Shown: positions 34,827 to 43,601, counted from the stretch's first letter. The stretch: DNA of 43,757 nt from Methanoculleus sp. UBA430 (GCF_002506585.1 NZ_DAXW01000009.1:1-43757); one strand, 5' to 3'. Made by a program: numbers and translations. Notes: generated from the letters alone by a model not told the origin.

Positions 34827-34835
34827 AATTAAATA
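34827..34835 (-). promoter_or_regulatory. TATA box of the HEAT-repeat gene
   Basis: CTATTTAAT on the minus strand, about 26 bases before ATG 34805; supports a leaderless start there. Confidence 0.55.
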
Positions 34836-34953
34836 GGTTTGTTTTCTGTGCCCCGCAATGAGATACTGCCTGAATATAATTGACTCCAGGGACACAGGCC
34901 GGGGAGGCACGAGTCCGGTCGGTCCGGGCCGGCAGCCATCCCGTATGAGCGGA

Positions 34954-35556
34954 TCAGAAACCTTCGTTCATGATCCGTTCGAGTTCCGAACGCTTGATCC
35001 GCCAGGACCCCCCGCACTTGACCGCCGGGATCCGCTCTTCCCGGATGAACTCCCGGATCCGGCCGGGGGTGAAACTCAGAGTCGAGGCGACATCATCGAC
35101 GGTGAGCATCCGCTCGCCCGGGCTGTTATGACCGTACCCGATCGTCTCCCAGTCCTCGTCCGGCATCATGATGGTGATGACCGGCTCGCCGTCATCTCCC
35201 GGGGAGACCGTGGCCTTGAAGGTGAGGGTAGGGACGAACCCGTTCTGGTAGAGGCTGACCTGGAACTCGAACTCCTCCTCGGTCGTCGTGCAGGCTTTAT
35301 CCCTGAATGCGTGAAGGGTGTCCCAGAGATTCTCCGTGACGGTCTCCTGCGGAATATTCGGGAACGGCACCATGCTCTCTGCAGCCCGTGCCGAGACCGC
35401 GAGAGGGAGTGTGATTCCGATATCCCTTCCCATCCGGGTGATCTCGATCAGGTCCCCGTCGTCGATAGCATCCTGCCGGGTCGTTCTCTGTCGATCCGGG
35501 TCCGCCAGCCCCCAGGTCTCGTCCGGTGTCTTTAATCGTACTCTTCGCATCTCCAT
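34954..35556 (-). CDS. DUF6573-like protein with C-terminal excisionase-type HTH
   Basis: A 200-residue protein with two parts. Residues about 28-130 resemble the DUF6573 family found on mobile elements (DAIDDGDLIEITRMGRDIGI, then a conserved GDDGEPVITIMMPDEDWE). Residues 148-198 form a small excisionase/MerR-like winged helix (LTVDDVASTLSFTPGRIREF then IKRSELERIM). It is probably a DNA-binding protein of unknown target. It is divergent from the CARF-like operon and shares the 307-base intergenic region, so it could regulate that operon; no data here show it does. Confidence 0.65.
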   Translation of the reverse strand: MEMRRVRLKTPDETWGLADPDRQRTTRQDAIDDGDLIEITRMGRDIGITLPLAVSARAAESMVPFPNIPQETVTENLWDTLHAFRDKACTTTEEEFEFQVSLYQNGFVPTLTFKATVSPGDDGEPVITIMMPDEDWETIGYGHNSPGERMLTVDDVASTLSFTPGRIREFIREERIPAVKCGGSWRIKRSELERIMNEGF

Positions 35557-35863
35557 GAACCATATCTCTCCGGGATATTTTCGCGCCTTTCTATACCACT
35601 ATAGGATATCGACCATAAAAGATTTACCAAATATTTCACGAGATTTTGCGATTTGTTTCACGCTAAAGGCTTATTTTGAGAGCCCCGGGAGCGAATTCCC
35701 ACCGCGATCCGGCAGGATACCGAACATGGGTTCAAAAAAGACCATTAACAGACAGAATATCCAGAAAAAACGGATGATATGCCCCAATTTACCAACCCGG
35801 AACCCCAATCCTGAGGGCAGGTTCCCAACAAAGGCTATATAGCAGCAGGACGAGTCTTGAGCA
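35557..35863. other. divergent promoter region between the HTH gene and the CARF-like operon
   Basis: About 307 AT-rich bases. CTATATA (35835-35841) serves the rightward operon and GGTATAG (about 35594-35600, minus strand) the leftward gene. TTTCACG occurs twice (near 35634 and 35656), 22 bases apart, a possible operator pair. No gene is seen. Confidence 0.4.
35835..35841 (+). promoter_or_regulatory. TATA box of the CARF-like/PIN/HAD operon
   Basis: CTATATA centred 26 bases before the GTG at 35864, so transcription should begin at the start codon itself (leaderless). Confidence 0.6.
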
Positions 35864-36376
35864 GTGATCTCTCCCGTGACATCCGCCGGTGGCGATGCAT
35901 ACATTACACTTCTGGGACGTTCAACGTGGGCGCTCGTCAACGCTTATCATGCAGTCCTGCGGGAGAAGGGGTTGCGCCCCGAACGGGTCTCTATCGTCAC
36001 CGAGGAGCCGTACGCAGAAGATGCATCGACCGCAGCCGAGGCTGTCCGGATAGTCTCGGGACGCTACGGGGTTCTTCCCGTGATCGAAGTGATAGTCCTG
36101 CCTGAAGCGGACTTCGTCCGGGCCGGGCAGACGATCCGCTCGCTTGCAAACGATTTTATCCGGCAGGGGTTCGACGTGGCGATCGATATCACCTCGGGGA
36201 GGAAGGTCACGGTCGCCGGAGCGCTCATCGCGGTCTCCGTTGCGGGGCTCGACCTCCGGCACATCTACTACCTCGCCATGAAGAGCACCGACGACGTCGC
36301 AAAGCCGTACATGATGATCCCGCATCAGATCCAGAGGATCCGCGACATCATGGAGGATGCGGGGGCACGGCCGTGA
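35864..36376 (+). CDS. CARF-like (CRISPR-associated Rossmann fold) protein
   Basis: A 170-residue single-domain protein with a Rossmann-like pattern typical of CARF ligand-binding domains. Strand 1 and loop are YITLLGRSTWALVNAYHAV, strand 2 is RVSIVTEEPY, strand 3 is VIEVIVLP. The second half has VAIDITSGRKVTVAGALIAV, matching the D-x-T-x-G-x-K loop that contacts cyclic oligoadenylate in CARF proteins, and then IYYLAM. No effector domain is fused. It overlaps the next gene, a PIN-like nuclease, by four bases (GTGA), so sensor and effector would be separate chains. No CRISPR array or cas gene is in this window. Ligand and function are inference from fold and context. Confidence 0.7.
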   Translation: MISPVTSAGGDAYITLLGRSTWALVNAYHAVLREKGLRPERVSIVTEEPYAEDASTAAEAVRIVSGRYGVLPVIEVIVLPEADFVRAGQTIRSLANDFIRQGFDVAIDITSGRKVTVAGALIAVSVAGLDLRHIYYLAMKSTDDVAKPYMMIPHQIQRIRDIMEDAGARP

Positions 36377-37380
36377 ACGACGTGGTCATCCGGGAGGACG
36401 AGGTGCAGGTCTTCCTCAACAGCCTCGATACGGTTCGTGTCTCCTACCCGCTCTACGAGGGGGACCTCCTCGTCGCACGCCCCGAGGGGACCGGTTTTCG
36501 GCTCGAACTGCCTGCAACGCGTGAGACGTTCCAGGACTGGCTCTCGGCGTACGGACCGATCGCGGGCGAACTTCCCTCGTACGGCGACCTCCAGGAGTGC
36601 ATGTTTGCAAGCGGGATCGCGCGTTACGTGAACCAGGCCGCCTTTGAATCGATGCTGATATCCTACGGGCAGTTGAAGAAGACCGTCTTCTTCGGCCTGG
36701 ATACGAACCTCTTCTACCACGGGTTTGTATCGAACAACCCGGGCATCAACCCCGCTTCCTACCTGATCGTCGAGACCGTCCGGGACGAGATCACCTACGC
36801 CATCAACCGCAAGTACCCGGCGAAGATGATCGAGGAGATGGCGGCGCACGCGCCCCGCTGCCGTGAGTTCATCAGAGAACTCGAGAACAAGCGGATGAAA
36901 CGGTCCCGGAAAGCGGCATACCTCGCGCTGAAAGAGTACCGCACCATCCGCGACCGGGCGATGGAGATAACGTCACCGGAGAAGCATACGCATCTTTCGG
37001 AGGAGAACGACCGAAACATCGTCTCAGCGCTCCGGAAGTTTGAGGAGGAGCGCTACGCCTTCCCGGTTCTCCTCACCGCCGACATCTATATGGCGGACCT
37101 CTGCATGGCCGAAGGGCTTGAGTACTTCTACTTTGACCGCCCATACCTACTGGAGGCAACGACCTGCACGGCGCCGGAGTTCCGGCGGCTGCTCTTCAAC
37201 CTCGCGGCCGTCTTCGGGTTCGTGCGGTGCAACGGCGTCACCCTCTTCGGGGAATACGGCGGAAAGGGCAACGACCTGGACGAACTGAAGGCGCGGTTCG
37301 AGGACGATGGGGCCTACCGTGAATTCACAAAGGATGTAGAAGTATGCAGGAGACTCGCGGCACTCGGCATAACACGGTAG
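36373..37380 (+). CDS. PIN-like RNase-domain protein
   Basis: A 335-residue protein. After about 110 residues of unknown fold, a PIN-like nuclease region begins with FFGLDTNLFYHGF (first acidic residue and T-N signature). It continues with VETVRDEI (acidic helix), EENDRNIVSALRK and VLLTADIYMADLCMAEGL, which supplies the late acidic residues. A charged lysine/arginine-rich helix lies between (ENKRMKRSRKAAYLALKEYR). The four acidic positions would bind metal for RNA cleavage. It starts at GTG within the stop of the CARF-like gene and overlaps the HAD gene by 37 bases. The CARF-like partner suggests nucleotide-controlled RNA cleavage; this is inference. Confidence 0.75.
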   Translation: MNDVVIREDEVQVFLNSLDTVRVSYPLYEGDLLVARPEGTGFRLELPATRETFQDWLSAYGPIAGELPSYGDLQECMFASGIARYVNQAAFESMLISYGQLKKTVFFGLDTNLFYHGFVSNNPGINPASYLIVETVRDEITYAINRKYPAKMIEEMAAHAPRCREFIRELENKRMKRSRKAAYLALKEYRTIRDRAMEITSPEKHTHLSEENDRNIVSALRKFEEERYAFPVLLTADIYMADLCMAEGLEYFYFDRPYLLEATTCTAPEFRRLLFNLAAVFGFVRCNGVTLFGEYGGKGNDLDELKARFEDDGAYREFTKDVEVCRRLAALGITR

Positions 37381-38039
37381 AGGCGGTCCTCTGCGACATG
37401 GACAACACCCTCTTCGACCTCGTCGGAGCGAAGCGGGAGGCATGCCGGTGCGTGGTCGATTACCTCGGGACCGGAGATCCCGAGGCACTCTTCTTAACGT
37501 TCCTCCGGGGGGTCTACGGGTTCGAGGACCCGAGAAACATACGCGACTACCTTGAAGACCTCGGGGTGTACGAGCCCGGGGTGCTCGAGGTCTGCTGCCG
37601 CACCTACGACGACGTCAAACTCGATACGGTCGAGGCGTATCCGGGTGTCGAAGAGACGCTCGGGTGCCTCGCGGACGCCGGGATCGGGCTCGCGGTCGTC
37701 ACCGACGCGGAGGCGTTCCAGGCACGCCGGCGGCTCGATAAGACCGGACTCATCGATTACTTTGAGATCGTGGTGACCCCGGAGGTCTCGGGAAGGCGGA
37801 AGCCGGAGCCCGACTCCCTCCTCTGCGCCCTCCGGCAGCTCGATACGGCTCCGGCGGAGGCGATGATGGTCGGGGATAGCCTGGTCCGCGACATCGCCCC
37901 GGGGAGACAGCTGGGCATGACAACCGCGTTTGCCGCCTACGGCGACTGGCGTGCAGACCGGCCGGCGGCGATCGAGGCGGATATCGTTCTCGCTGCGTTC
38001 TCCGAACTCCCGGGCCACGTGGGGATTTTCGGCCGGTAG
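37344..38039 (+). CDS. HAD family hydrolase
   Basis: A 231-residue haloacid-dehalogenase-type phosphatase. Motif I is CDMDNTLFD (nucleophile and acid/base Asp), motif II is VVTDAE, the lysine motif is RRKPEPD, and motif IV is MMVGDSLVRDI. The cap sits after motif I, the class of small-molecule phosphatases (phosphoglycolate or nucleotide type). It starts 37 bases before the end of the PIN-like gene. In this operon it might clear nucleotides or repair RNA ends, but its substrate cannot be read from the sequence. Confidence 0.85.
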   Translation: MQETRGTRHNTVEAVLCDMDNTLFDLVGAKREACRCVVDYLGTGDPEALFLTFLRGVYGFEDPRNIRDYLEDLGVYEPGVLEVCCRTYDDVKLDTVEAYPGVEETLGCLADAGIGLAVVTDAEAFQARRRLDKTGLIDYFEIVVTPEVSGRRKPEPDSLLCALRQLDTAPAEAMMVGDSLVRDIAPGRQLGMTTAFAAYGDWRADRPAAIEADIVLAAFSELPGHVGIFGR

Positions 38040-38043
38040 AGCG

Positions 38044-38898
38044 TCAGCAGAGCGGTTCGGGAGACTGCGACCCCGGCACCGGAAGGCGCGCGCCGTGGAT
38101 GATGAACGGCTGGTCGGTCTCTGCAACCTTGCCGAGGACGATCGCTTTTCCCGCCCGGGTCATCGCGAAGACCGGGATCGACGTCCCCGCCTGCAGGAGC
38201 GCGGTCTTCGCCGCCTCACGGATATGCTGTGAAGCGCATGCGGTGACCAGGTCTGCCGCGCCGGCCATCAGGACCGCGTCCTCCTGCGAGACACCGGTCG
38301 TGTGGACGGCGACGATCACGGTCTCCGGGAACCGTTCGCGGATAGCCGCCGCCTCGGCGGCAATGGCGGTGGTGACGGCGATCCGCCGGTGGCCGAGCGT
38401 TCGCGCCAGGGCGACGCCGGCGATCTGGTCGATGACGGCAGTCCCTGGGTCGAGGACCACACCTCCGTTCTCCTCGATCCGTGCGATCACCGCCGGGATC
38501 GGGCATGTCTTCACGAGGCCCGACATCCGGCCGCCGATCCCCTGGATGAGGGCGGGGTTTGCTGCAACCAGCGTCCCGGCCCCGTCGGAGGCGATCACTA
38601 CGGCGTCGAGGTCCCCTCGCCGGACAGCGCTGCTCAGGAGTTCCGACGCCCCGAAGGGGACGAAGTCCGGTCCGGCAAGGACCTCGCGCTCCGGCGTGCA
38701 CATCCCGAAGGACCGGATACGCGCCTCGATGTTTCTCTGTATCGCCTCGGGCGTCATCTCCTCGACCGGGCAGGCAAATCGCCGTGCCAGCGGGCAGTCC
38801 CGGATCTGCGGCGTCCCGACCTCGACCACCCGGCCGTTCCGGATCACGACCCGGCACCTGCCGGCGGCTTCTATGATATGCTCGTCACGGCCGCTCAT
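38044..38898 (-). CDS. methanogenesis marker protein 8 (DUF2099)
   Basis: A 284-residue protein of the family known as methanogenesis marker 8, found in methanogens. Recognisable parts are CRVVIRNGRVVEVG, CPLARRF, RIRSFGMCTPEREVL, VVIASDGAGTLVAANP and PGTAVIDQIAGVALA. Cysteines at several conserved places may hold a metal. The function is not established, but the gene marks the host as a methanogen. It is convergent with the HAD gene, with only a few bases between the stops. Confidence 0.85.
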   Translation of the reverse strand: MSGRDEHIIEAAGRCRVVIRNGRVVEVGTPQIRDCPLARRFACPVEEMTPEAIQRNIEARIRSFGMCTPEREVLAGPDFVPFGASELLSSAVRRGDLDAVVIASDGAGTLVAANPALIQGIGGRMSGLVKTCPIPAVIARIEENGGVVLDPGTAVIDQIAGVALARTLGHRRIAVTTAIAAEAAAIRERFPETVIVAVHTTGVSQEDAVLMAGAADLVTACASQHIREAAKTALLQAGTSIPVFAMTRAGKAIVLGKVAETDQPFIIHGARLPVPGSQSPEPLC

Positions 38899-39051
38899 GG
38901 TTGCACGTCCTGCATACTACCGGGTATGATGGGTATGAGGAATAATTCTGTCCCTTCCGGCCCCGGGTAACGCTTATCCGGTAGTCCTTCCTTGTGAGTG
39001 TGGGAGATCTGGTGATACAGACACAGCAGATAGATGGGATGAGGGAGGAAG

Positions 39052-39210
39052 ATGGGTCGGATCTGTAGTCCGTTCGTCGTGATCGAGTGCAGCCGGCAGT
39101 GCGGATTTACCCGGATCTACAACGAACCCACCGAAGAGCAGAGCGAGGAGATCGCCGGGATGAAGATCTGTCCCGCCTGCGGCGCCCCTGTCCGGAGAAG
39201 GACTTTCTGA
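39052..39210 (+). CDS. small zinc-ribbon protein, 52 residues
   Basis: The reading frame starts MGRICSPFVVIECSRQCGFT and ends with CPACGAPVRRRTF, giving two Cys pairs, IECSRQC and ICPACG, as in small archaeal zinc ribbons. GAGGGAGG lies just before the ATG and an in-frame stop four codons upstream fixes the start. It ends nine bases before the acyltransferase gene and is probably co-transcribed with it. Confidence 0.7.
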   Translation: MGRICSPFVVIECSRQCGFTRIYNEPTEEQSEEIAGMKICPACGAPVRRRTF

Positions 39211-39218
39211 CGGCAACC

Positions 39219-39968
39219 ATGCCGGGAGAGCGTTACTGGGAGATCGATCTCGCCCGGGGCGTCGCCGTCGTGACGATGATCGTCTTTCACTCCGCCTTCG
39301 ACCTCAACTTCTTCGGGGTCCTACCGCTCGACGTCTCCGGCGGGTTCCTCCGGATGCTCGCCTACCTGACCGCATCGACGTTCATCTTCCTCGTCGGGGT
39401 CTCCTTCACGATCAGTTACGCCCGGGCGGAGCGGCGGCTCACCGGGCGCGACCTCGCGCTCAAATACGCCCGGCGCGGCCTCTCGATATTCGCCCTCGGC
39501 CTCGTCATCACCACCGTCACCTGGCTCTTCCTGCCGTCCGTCTACATCGTCTTCGGTATTCTGCACTTCATCGGCATCGCCGTCCTGCTCGCGCCGCTCT
39601 TTGCACGGTTCGGCACGACAAACCTCATCATCGCGAGTATCGCCTGCCTCCTCGCCGGCTACGCCACGAACGCCGTCACGGGCCCCTGGGGCCTCCTCTG
39701 GCTCGGCATCCACCCGGCGTCGTTTGCGAGCCTCGACTACGTGCCGCTCCTCCCCTGGTTCGGCCTCGTCCTCGCCGGGATGGCCTGCGGGTCGCTCTTC
39801 TACCCGGACGGCGTGCGAGGGTTCACGCTCCGGACGGCGGAGCCGGCGGCAGCCCGTCCTCTCTCGATCCTCGGCCGTCACTCGCTCGCCATCTACTTCC
39901 TGCACCAGCCCCTCATCCTGCTCCTGATCGCGGTCCTCGCGCCCGACGCGGTGACGGGGCTCCCATGA
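39219..39968 (+). CDS. DUF1624 / heparan-alpha-glucosaminide N-acetyltransferase-like membrane protein
   Basis: A 249-residue membrane protein with about seven hydrophobic segments. It begins MPGERYWEIDLARGVAVVTM, with the E-x-D-x2-R-G signature of this family, and keeps the histidine in IVFHSAFDL. Later LGRHSLAIYFLHQPLI is the typical end of the family. The bacterial and archaeal members are believed to transfer acyl groups to glycans or other surface molecules; the substrate here is unknown. ATG 39219 is chosen over an upstream in-frame Met because that earlier part overlaps the zinc-ribbon gene. Confidence 0.8.
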   Translation: MPGERYWEIDLARGVAVVTMIVFHSAFDLNFFGVLPLDVSGGFLRMLAYLTASTFIFLVGVSFTISYARAERRLTGRDLALKYARRGLSIFALGLVITTVTWLFLPSVYIVFGILHFIGIAVLLAPLFARFGTTNLIIASIACLLAGYATNAVTGPWGLLWLGIHPASFASLDYVPLLPWFGLVLAGMACGSLFYPDGVRGFTLRTAEPAAARPLSILGRHSLAIYFLHQPLILLLIAVLAPDAVTGLP

Positions 39969-40202
39969 GGGGTGCGAGGACCGCCGGGAAGCGCAACTCT
40001 GCGAGGAGTGAGTCAGCGACAGAAAGCATTTGACGGTAGAGCGGGAAATAATATGGAGGGAAGATAGGGCGCTCGGAAGTTCAACACAGGCTATTGCACG
40101 TTCTTCTCCCGCCCCGCCTACCGGGCATCCCGGCACGATCGAGACGATGCCCGGAACGCTCATGAACAACGTGAGCCCGGAATACCCGGATTGGGTGAGC
40201 CT

Positions 40203-41273
40203 ATGACAGACGCAGCATGGATCATATTCATTATTAGCATAGTGGCGCTCCTGGCATTGGACCTCGGCGTCTTCAACCGCAAGGCCCATATCATAAAACC
40301 GAGGGAGGCGCTCCTGCAGGTCGCCGTCTTCATCGCCGCCGCGGTGATCTTCAATATCGGGATATACATCTGGATGGGGCCTCAGGCCGGACTGGAGTTC
40401 ACCACCGGCTACATCATGGAGCTGATGCTCTCCGTCGACAACCTCTTCGTCTTCGTCATCGTCTTCGCCTCATTCTGCGTGCCGGCAGAGGACCAGCACA
40501 AGGTGCTCTTCTACGGCATCTTAGGGGCCCTGGTCTTCCGGTTTGCATTCATCACGGCAGGTGTGGCGCTGGTGGAGACGTTCTCCTGGATGCTCTACCT
40601 CTTCGGTGCCTTCCTGATCTTCACCGCCATCAGGATGGTGACCAAGAAGGAGGAGGCAGCGGTCGAACCGGACAAGAACATCCTGGTCCGCGCGTTCCGC
40701 AAGATCATGCCGGTCACAAAGGGTTACGAAGGCGACAAATTTTTCGTCAAGAAGCGGGATGCAACCGGCAACCTGGTGACCTGGGCCACTCCCATGTTCG
40801 TGACCCTGCTGGTGGTGGAGACCACCGACATCATGTTCGCCGTGGACTCCATCCCCGCCATCCTCGGCATCACCACCAACTCGTTCATCGTCTTCAGTTC
40901 CAATGCCTTCGCCATTCTCGGCCTGAGGTCGATGTACTTCGCGCTGGCGCACGTCATGAACGCTTTCTGTTACCTGAAGTACGGTCTGGCCGGTATCCTC
41001 AGCTTTGTCGGTGTCAAGATGCTCTTCGCCGACCTCTACCATGTCCCGGTGACGAACTCGCTCGCCGTCATCATCCTGATCCTGGCAGTGGCCATCGTCG
41101 CGTCGTTGATCAGGACCCGCCGCACCGGGACCTGTCCGGTGATGGAGGAGGTGCAGGCCGCGGCCTGCCCTGCCCTCCGGAGCCTCGATGCAGATGATTC
41201 GCCGGCCACCCGGGCAGAGACGGCCTGTCCCGCATTGGAGGAACTCAGGGAGACCGGGAACGACAATAAGTGA
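40203..41273 (+). CDS. TerC family membrane protein with repeated CPAL tail
   Basis: A 356-residue TerC/Alx-type integral membrane protein, a family tied to manganese export and tellurite resistance. Signature segments are MELMLSVDNLFVFVIVF and VETTDIMFAVDSIPAILGIT, whose acidic residues lie in the membrane and are thought to bind metal. Nine or so helices fit the family. The last 45 residues are extra: TCPVMEEV, ACPALRSL and ACPALEEL, three cysteine motifs in a soluble tail. ATG 40203 is preferred (GGTGA just upstream) over TTG 40191. No known manganese riboswitch is recognised in the 230 bases upstream. Confidence 0.88.
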   Translation: MTDAAWIIFIISIVALLALDLGVFNRKAHIIKPREALLQVAVFIAAAVIFNIGIYIWMGPQAGLEFTTGYIMELMLSVDNLFVFVIVFASFCVPAEDQHKVLFYGILGALVFRFAFITAGVALVETFSWMLYLFGAFLIFTAIRMVTKKEEAAVEPDKNILVRAFRKIMPVTKGYEGDKFFVKKRDATGNLVTWATPMFVTLLVVETTDIMFAVDSIPAILGITTNSFIVFSSNAFAILGLRSMYFALAHVMNAFCYLKYGLAGILSFVGVKMLFADLYHVPVTNSLAVIILILAVAIVASLIRTRRTGTCPVMEEVQAAACPALRSLDADDSPATRAETACPALEELRETGNDNK

Positions 41274-41334
41274 CCCGCCGTGTCGGTTCACAATCGGGAA
41301 GGACAGAGCTGTTCTCTCTGCTGCATCACCGTCC

Positions 41335-41350
41335 CTCCCCTTTTTTTCTG
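41335..41350 (+). terminator. T-run terminator after the TerC-like gene
   Basis: Seven T at 41341-41347 after CCCTCCCC, about 70 bases past the TerC stop; archaeal terminators are often simple T-runs. Confidence 0.45.
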
Positions 41351-41532
41351 CCCGCATCTCACCGGTACCACGCTCCCTTCGTATTCTAAACGAACCGCCG
41401 GGCTTGAAGACCGGAGCCTTTCCGCTCCGCTCCCTTCGTCTCGCAAGATAAACGCCGCCCGGCGCAGGAGGCCGGACGCGAAGAGCAATCGACCTCTAAA
41501 AGACGAACGGGAGAAAGAGCGCCGTCGGCGTC

Positions 41533-43191
41533 CTACTCCTCAAGCAGCGGCACGTCGGCAAATGCCAGAACGTCAAAGACCCCGCGCTCCGTGACCCGGA
41601 TCTCGGGGATGACGGTCAGGGCGAGGAACGAGAGATACATGAAGGGGTTCTCGATAGACCCCAGCCGCCGGGCATGCTCCTCAAGGGTACCAAGGCGCTG
41701 CACGACCTCCCCGTAGGGGAGCGCCGACATCAGCCCGGCACACTCGAGGGGGAGCGCGGTCACCTCACGGCTGGATACCACCGCGAGCCCCCCGCCGAGC
41801 CGAACCACCTCGCCGATGGCCCGGACGATATCGGGGTCGTCGACCCCGACGGCGACGATGTTGTGGGAGTCGTGGGAGACCGAGCCTGCGATCGCCCCCT
41901 CCTGCAGGCCGAATCCATGGACGAGTCCGATGCCGGATCCCCCGGCCCGGTAACGGTCGGTGACGACCGCTTTGAGGATGTCCCGGCCGGTGTCCGGGAT
42001 ACCGGCGGCGTCCACCGGGCAGCGAAGGTCGCGAGTCGTGATCTGCCCGGGCACGATCCCGATCACCCGCGCCTCTCCTTTCCCGGCGATCCGTATATCC
42101 CGGGGTTCCGGCACGCGGGCGTTCAGGGTGGCCGCAGGGCAGACCGGCAGCCGGTAGCCGGCGTCGATCACCTCGACGCCGCGCTTGAACGTCTGCAGGA
42201 CGTGGAAGCGCTCCGGGTCGTCGACGACGCAGAAGTCGGCGAGCCTCCCGGGAGCGAGGGCGCCCCGGTCGTGGAGACCGAACCGCCCGGCAGCCGAGAG
42301 GGTGGCCATACGGAGCGCCATTTCGACCTTGAGGCCGGAGGCGACCGCTTTCCGGATGCAATCATCGATATGCCCCTCACCGGCGAGCATATCGGCATGC
42401 CGGTCGTCGGTGGCAAAGCAGCACCGCGGCGCCGTGCAGGCGTCGACGAGCGGTAGGAGATCTTTCAGGTTCTTCTCCGTCGAGCCTTCCCGGACCAGGA
42501 TGTACATTCCCCGGAGGAGTTTCTCCCGTGCCTCCGCGAGGGTCGTACACTCGTGGTCGCTTCCCGTCCCCGCATAGATGTAAGCGTTCAGGTCCTTCCC
42601 GGAGAGGAACGGCGCATGACCGTCCACGACCTCGAAGAGGTTCATCTTCGCCCGGAGGTCCTCGTCGCCGGCGAGGACACCGGGGACGTTCATCACCTCG
42701 GCAAGCCCGATGACGCCCTCCCGCCCCCGGAACCCGGCGAGGTCGGTTGCGGCAAGCACGGCGCCGCCCACATCGAGGGGGGTTGCCGGGACGCAGGAGG
42801 GGAGCATGACCAGGATATCGAGCGATGTCCGCGCTCCCTCGGCAAGCATGTATTCGATCCCCGACGCTCCGCAGACGTTCGCTATCTCGTGGGGATCGGC
42901 GATCACCGTCGTTGTGCCGTGGGCAAGGACGAGCCGGGCATACTCCGACGGCGCGAGGAGCGAACTCTCGATGTGGACGTGGGCGTCGATCAGCCCGGGC
43001 ACTACGTAGGTCCCCGTAAGGTCGTAATCCTTCCTCCCCCGGTAGTCTCCAAAGCCAACGACGCGACCGTCCTTGACCGCAAAGTCCACGCGCTCCCAGG
43101 CGCACGCGAACGGGTTGAAGACCTCGCCGCCGGAGAAGACGGCATCAGCCGGTTCGAGCCCCCGCGCCGCCGCAAGCCCGGAGAGCGTCAG
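41533..43191 (-). CDS. ade: adenine deaminase
   Basis: About 552 residues. It converts adenine to hypoxanthine and ammonia in purine salvage. Amidohydrolase metal ligands are seen in GLIDAHVHIESSLL and in the later HGTTTVIADPHE and FATDDRHADM. The C-terminal domain has VSHDSHNIVAVG, typical of this family. The ORF opens only one codon past a TGA, so the first residues have no ATG, GTG or TTG. GTG at 43089 would cut off SGGEVFNPF, which the family normally has. CTG at 43191 overlaps the upstream lipoprotein stop (CTGA) and has GAGGTG five bases before it, so CTG is the likely start. Confidence 0.88.
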   Translation of the reverse strand: MTLSGLAAARGLEPADAVFSGGEVFNPFACAWERVDFAVKDGRVVGFGDYRGRKDYDLTGTYVVPGLIDAHVHIESSLLAPSEYARLVLAHGTTTVIADPHEIANVCGASGIEYMLAEGARTSLDILVMLPSCVPATPLDVGGAVLAATDLAGFRGREGVIGLAEVMNVPGVLAGDEDLRAKMNLFEVVDGHAPFLSGKDLNAYIYAGTGSDHECTTLAEAREKLLRGMYILVREGSTEKNLKDLLPLVDACTAPRCCFATDDRHADMLAGEGHIDDCIRKAVASGLKVEMALRMATLSAAGRFGLHDRGALAPGRLADFCVVDDPERFHVLQTFKRGVEVIDAGYRLPVCPAATLNARVPEPRDIRIAGKGEARVIGIVPGQITTRDLRCPVDAAGIPDTGRDILKAVVTDRYRAGGSGIGLVHGFGLQEGAIAGSVSHDSHNIVAVGVDDPDIVRAIGEVVRLGGGLAVVSSREVTALPLECAGLMSALPYGEVVQRLGTLEEHARRLGSIENPFMYLSFLALTVIPEIRVTERGVFDVLAFADVPLLEE

Positions 43192-43601
43192 GCTGCCACC
43201 TCAAGGTCGCGGATGACGGACGTCCTCCGCTCCTGCCCGACGAATATGGTCAGGAAGACCCTGTACGACCCGGGCTCGAGGTCGACCGAGATTGCGTAAT
43301 CGTTCTCCCCCTGGTCGAGGTTTATGTATCGCGCCCCGGAGAAGACTTCGTGCTGTTCAAGTGCCCCCACCTCCACGACCGTCACCTGGAGCACGGCATC
43401 CTCAACGGGCCCGGCAGTGTTCTCCACGTGTACCTGCAGGGCGCCGTCGCCGTAGGTCACCTCGCCAAACGATGTGGAGACGCACCCCGAAGCCCCGATG
43501 AGGACGGTAAGAGCCAGTATCAGAAAACCCACGTATTTGCTGGACATTCGCTGGGAGGACCGAAGAAGCGCGCTACGCCGGGACGGCGTAGTGCGGGCCA
43601 T
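43188..43601 (-). CDS. lipoprotein, unknown
   Basis: A secreted protein of 119-137 residues. The signal ends in the lipobox LIGASGC, so the mature protein is lipid-anchored at the cysteine, followed by VSTSFGEVTY and a beta-rich domain (VHVENTAGPVEDAVLQVTVV, then LEPGSYRVFLTIFVGQERR) like an immunoglobulin-type or carboxypeptidase-regulatory-like fold. Starts are ATG 43601 (GGAAGG four bases upstream) or ATG 43547 (a shorter, more typical signal). The stop TGA overlaps the presumed CTG start of adenine deaminase. Confidence 0.7.
   Translation of the reverse strand: MARTTPSRRSALLRSSQRMSSKYVGFLILALTVLIGASGCVSTSFGEVTYGDGALQVHVENTAGPVEDAVLQVTVVEVGALEQHEVFSGARYINLDQGENDYAISVDLEPGSYRVFLTIFVGQERRTSVIRDLEVAA

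Noticed and set aside
33519..34832. 437-codon antisense frame in the HEAT gene
   Set aside because: Composition follows the repeat DNA of the real gene; no start signals.
39970..40202. Manganese (yybP-ykoY) riboswitch before the TerC-like gene
   Set aside because: I could not find the conserved loops, and the class is mainly bacterial.
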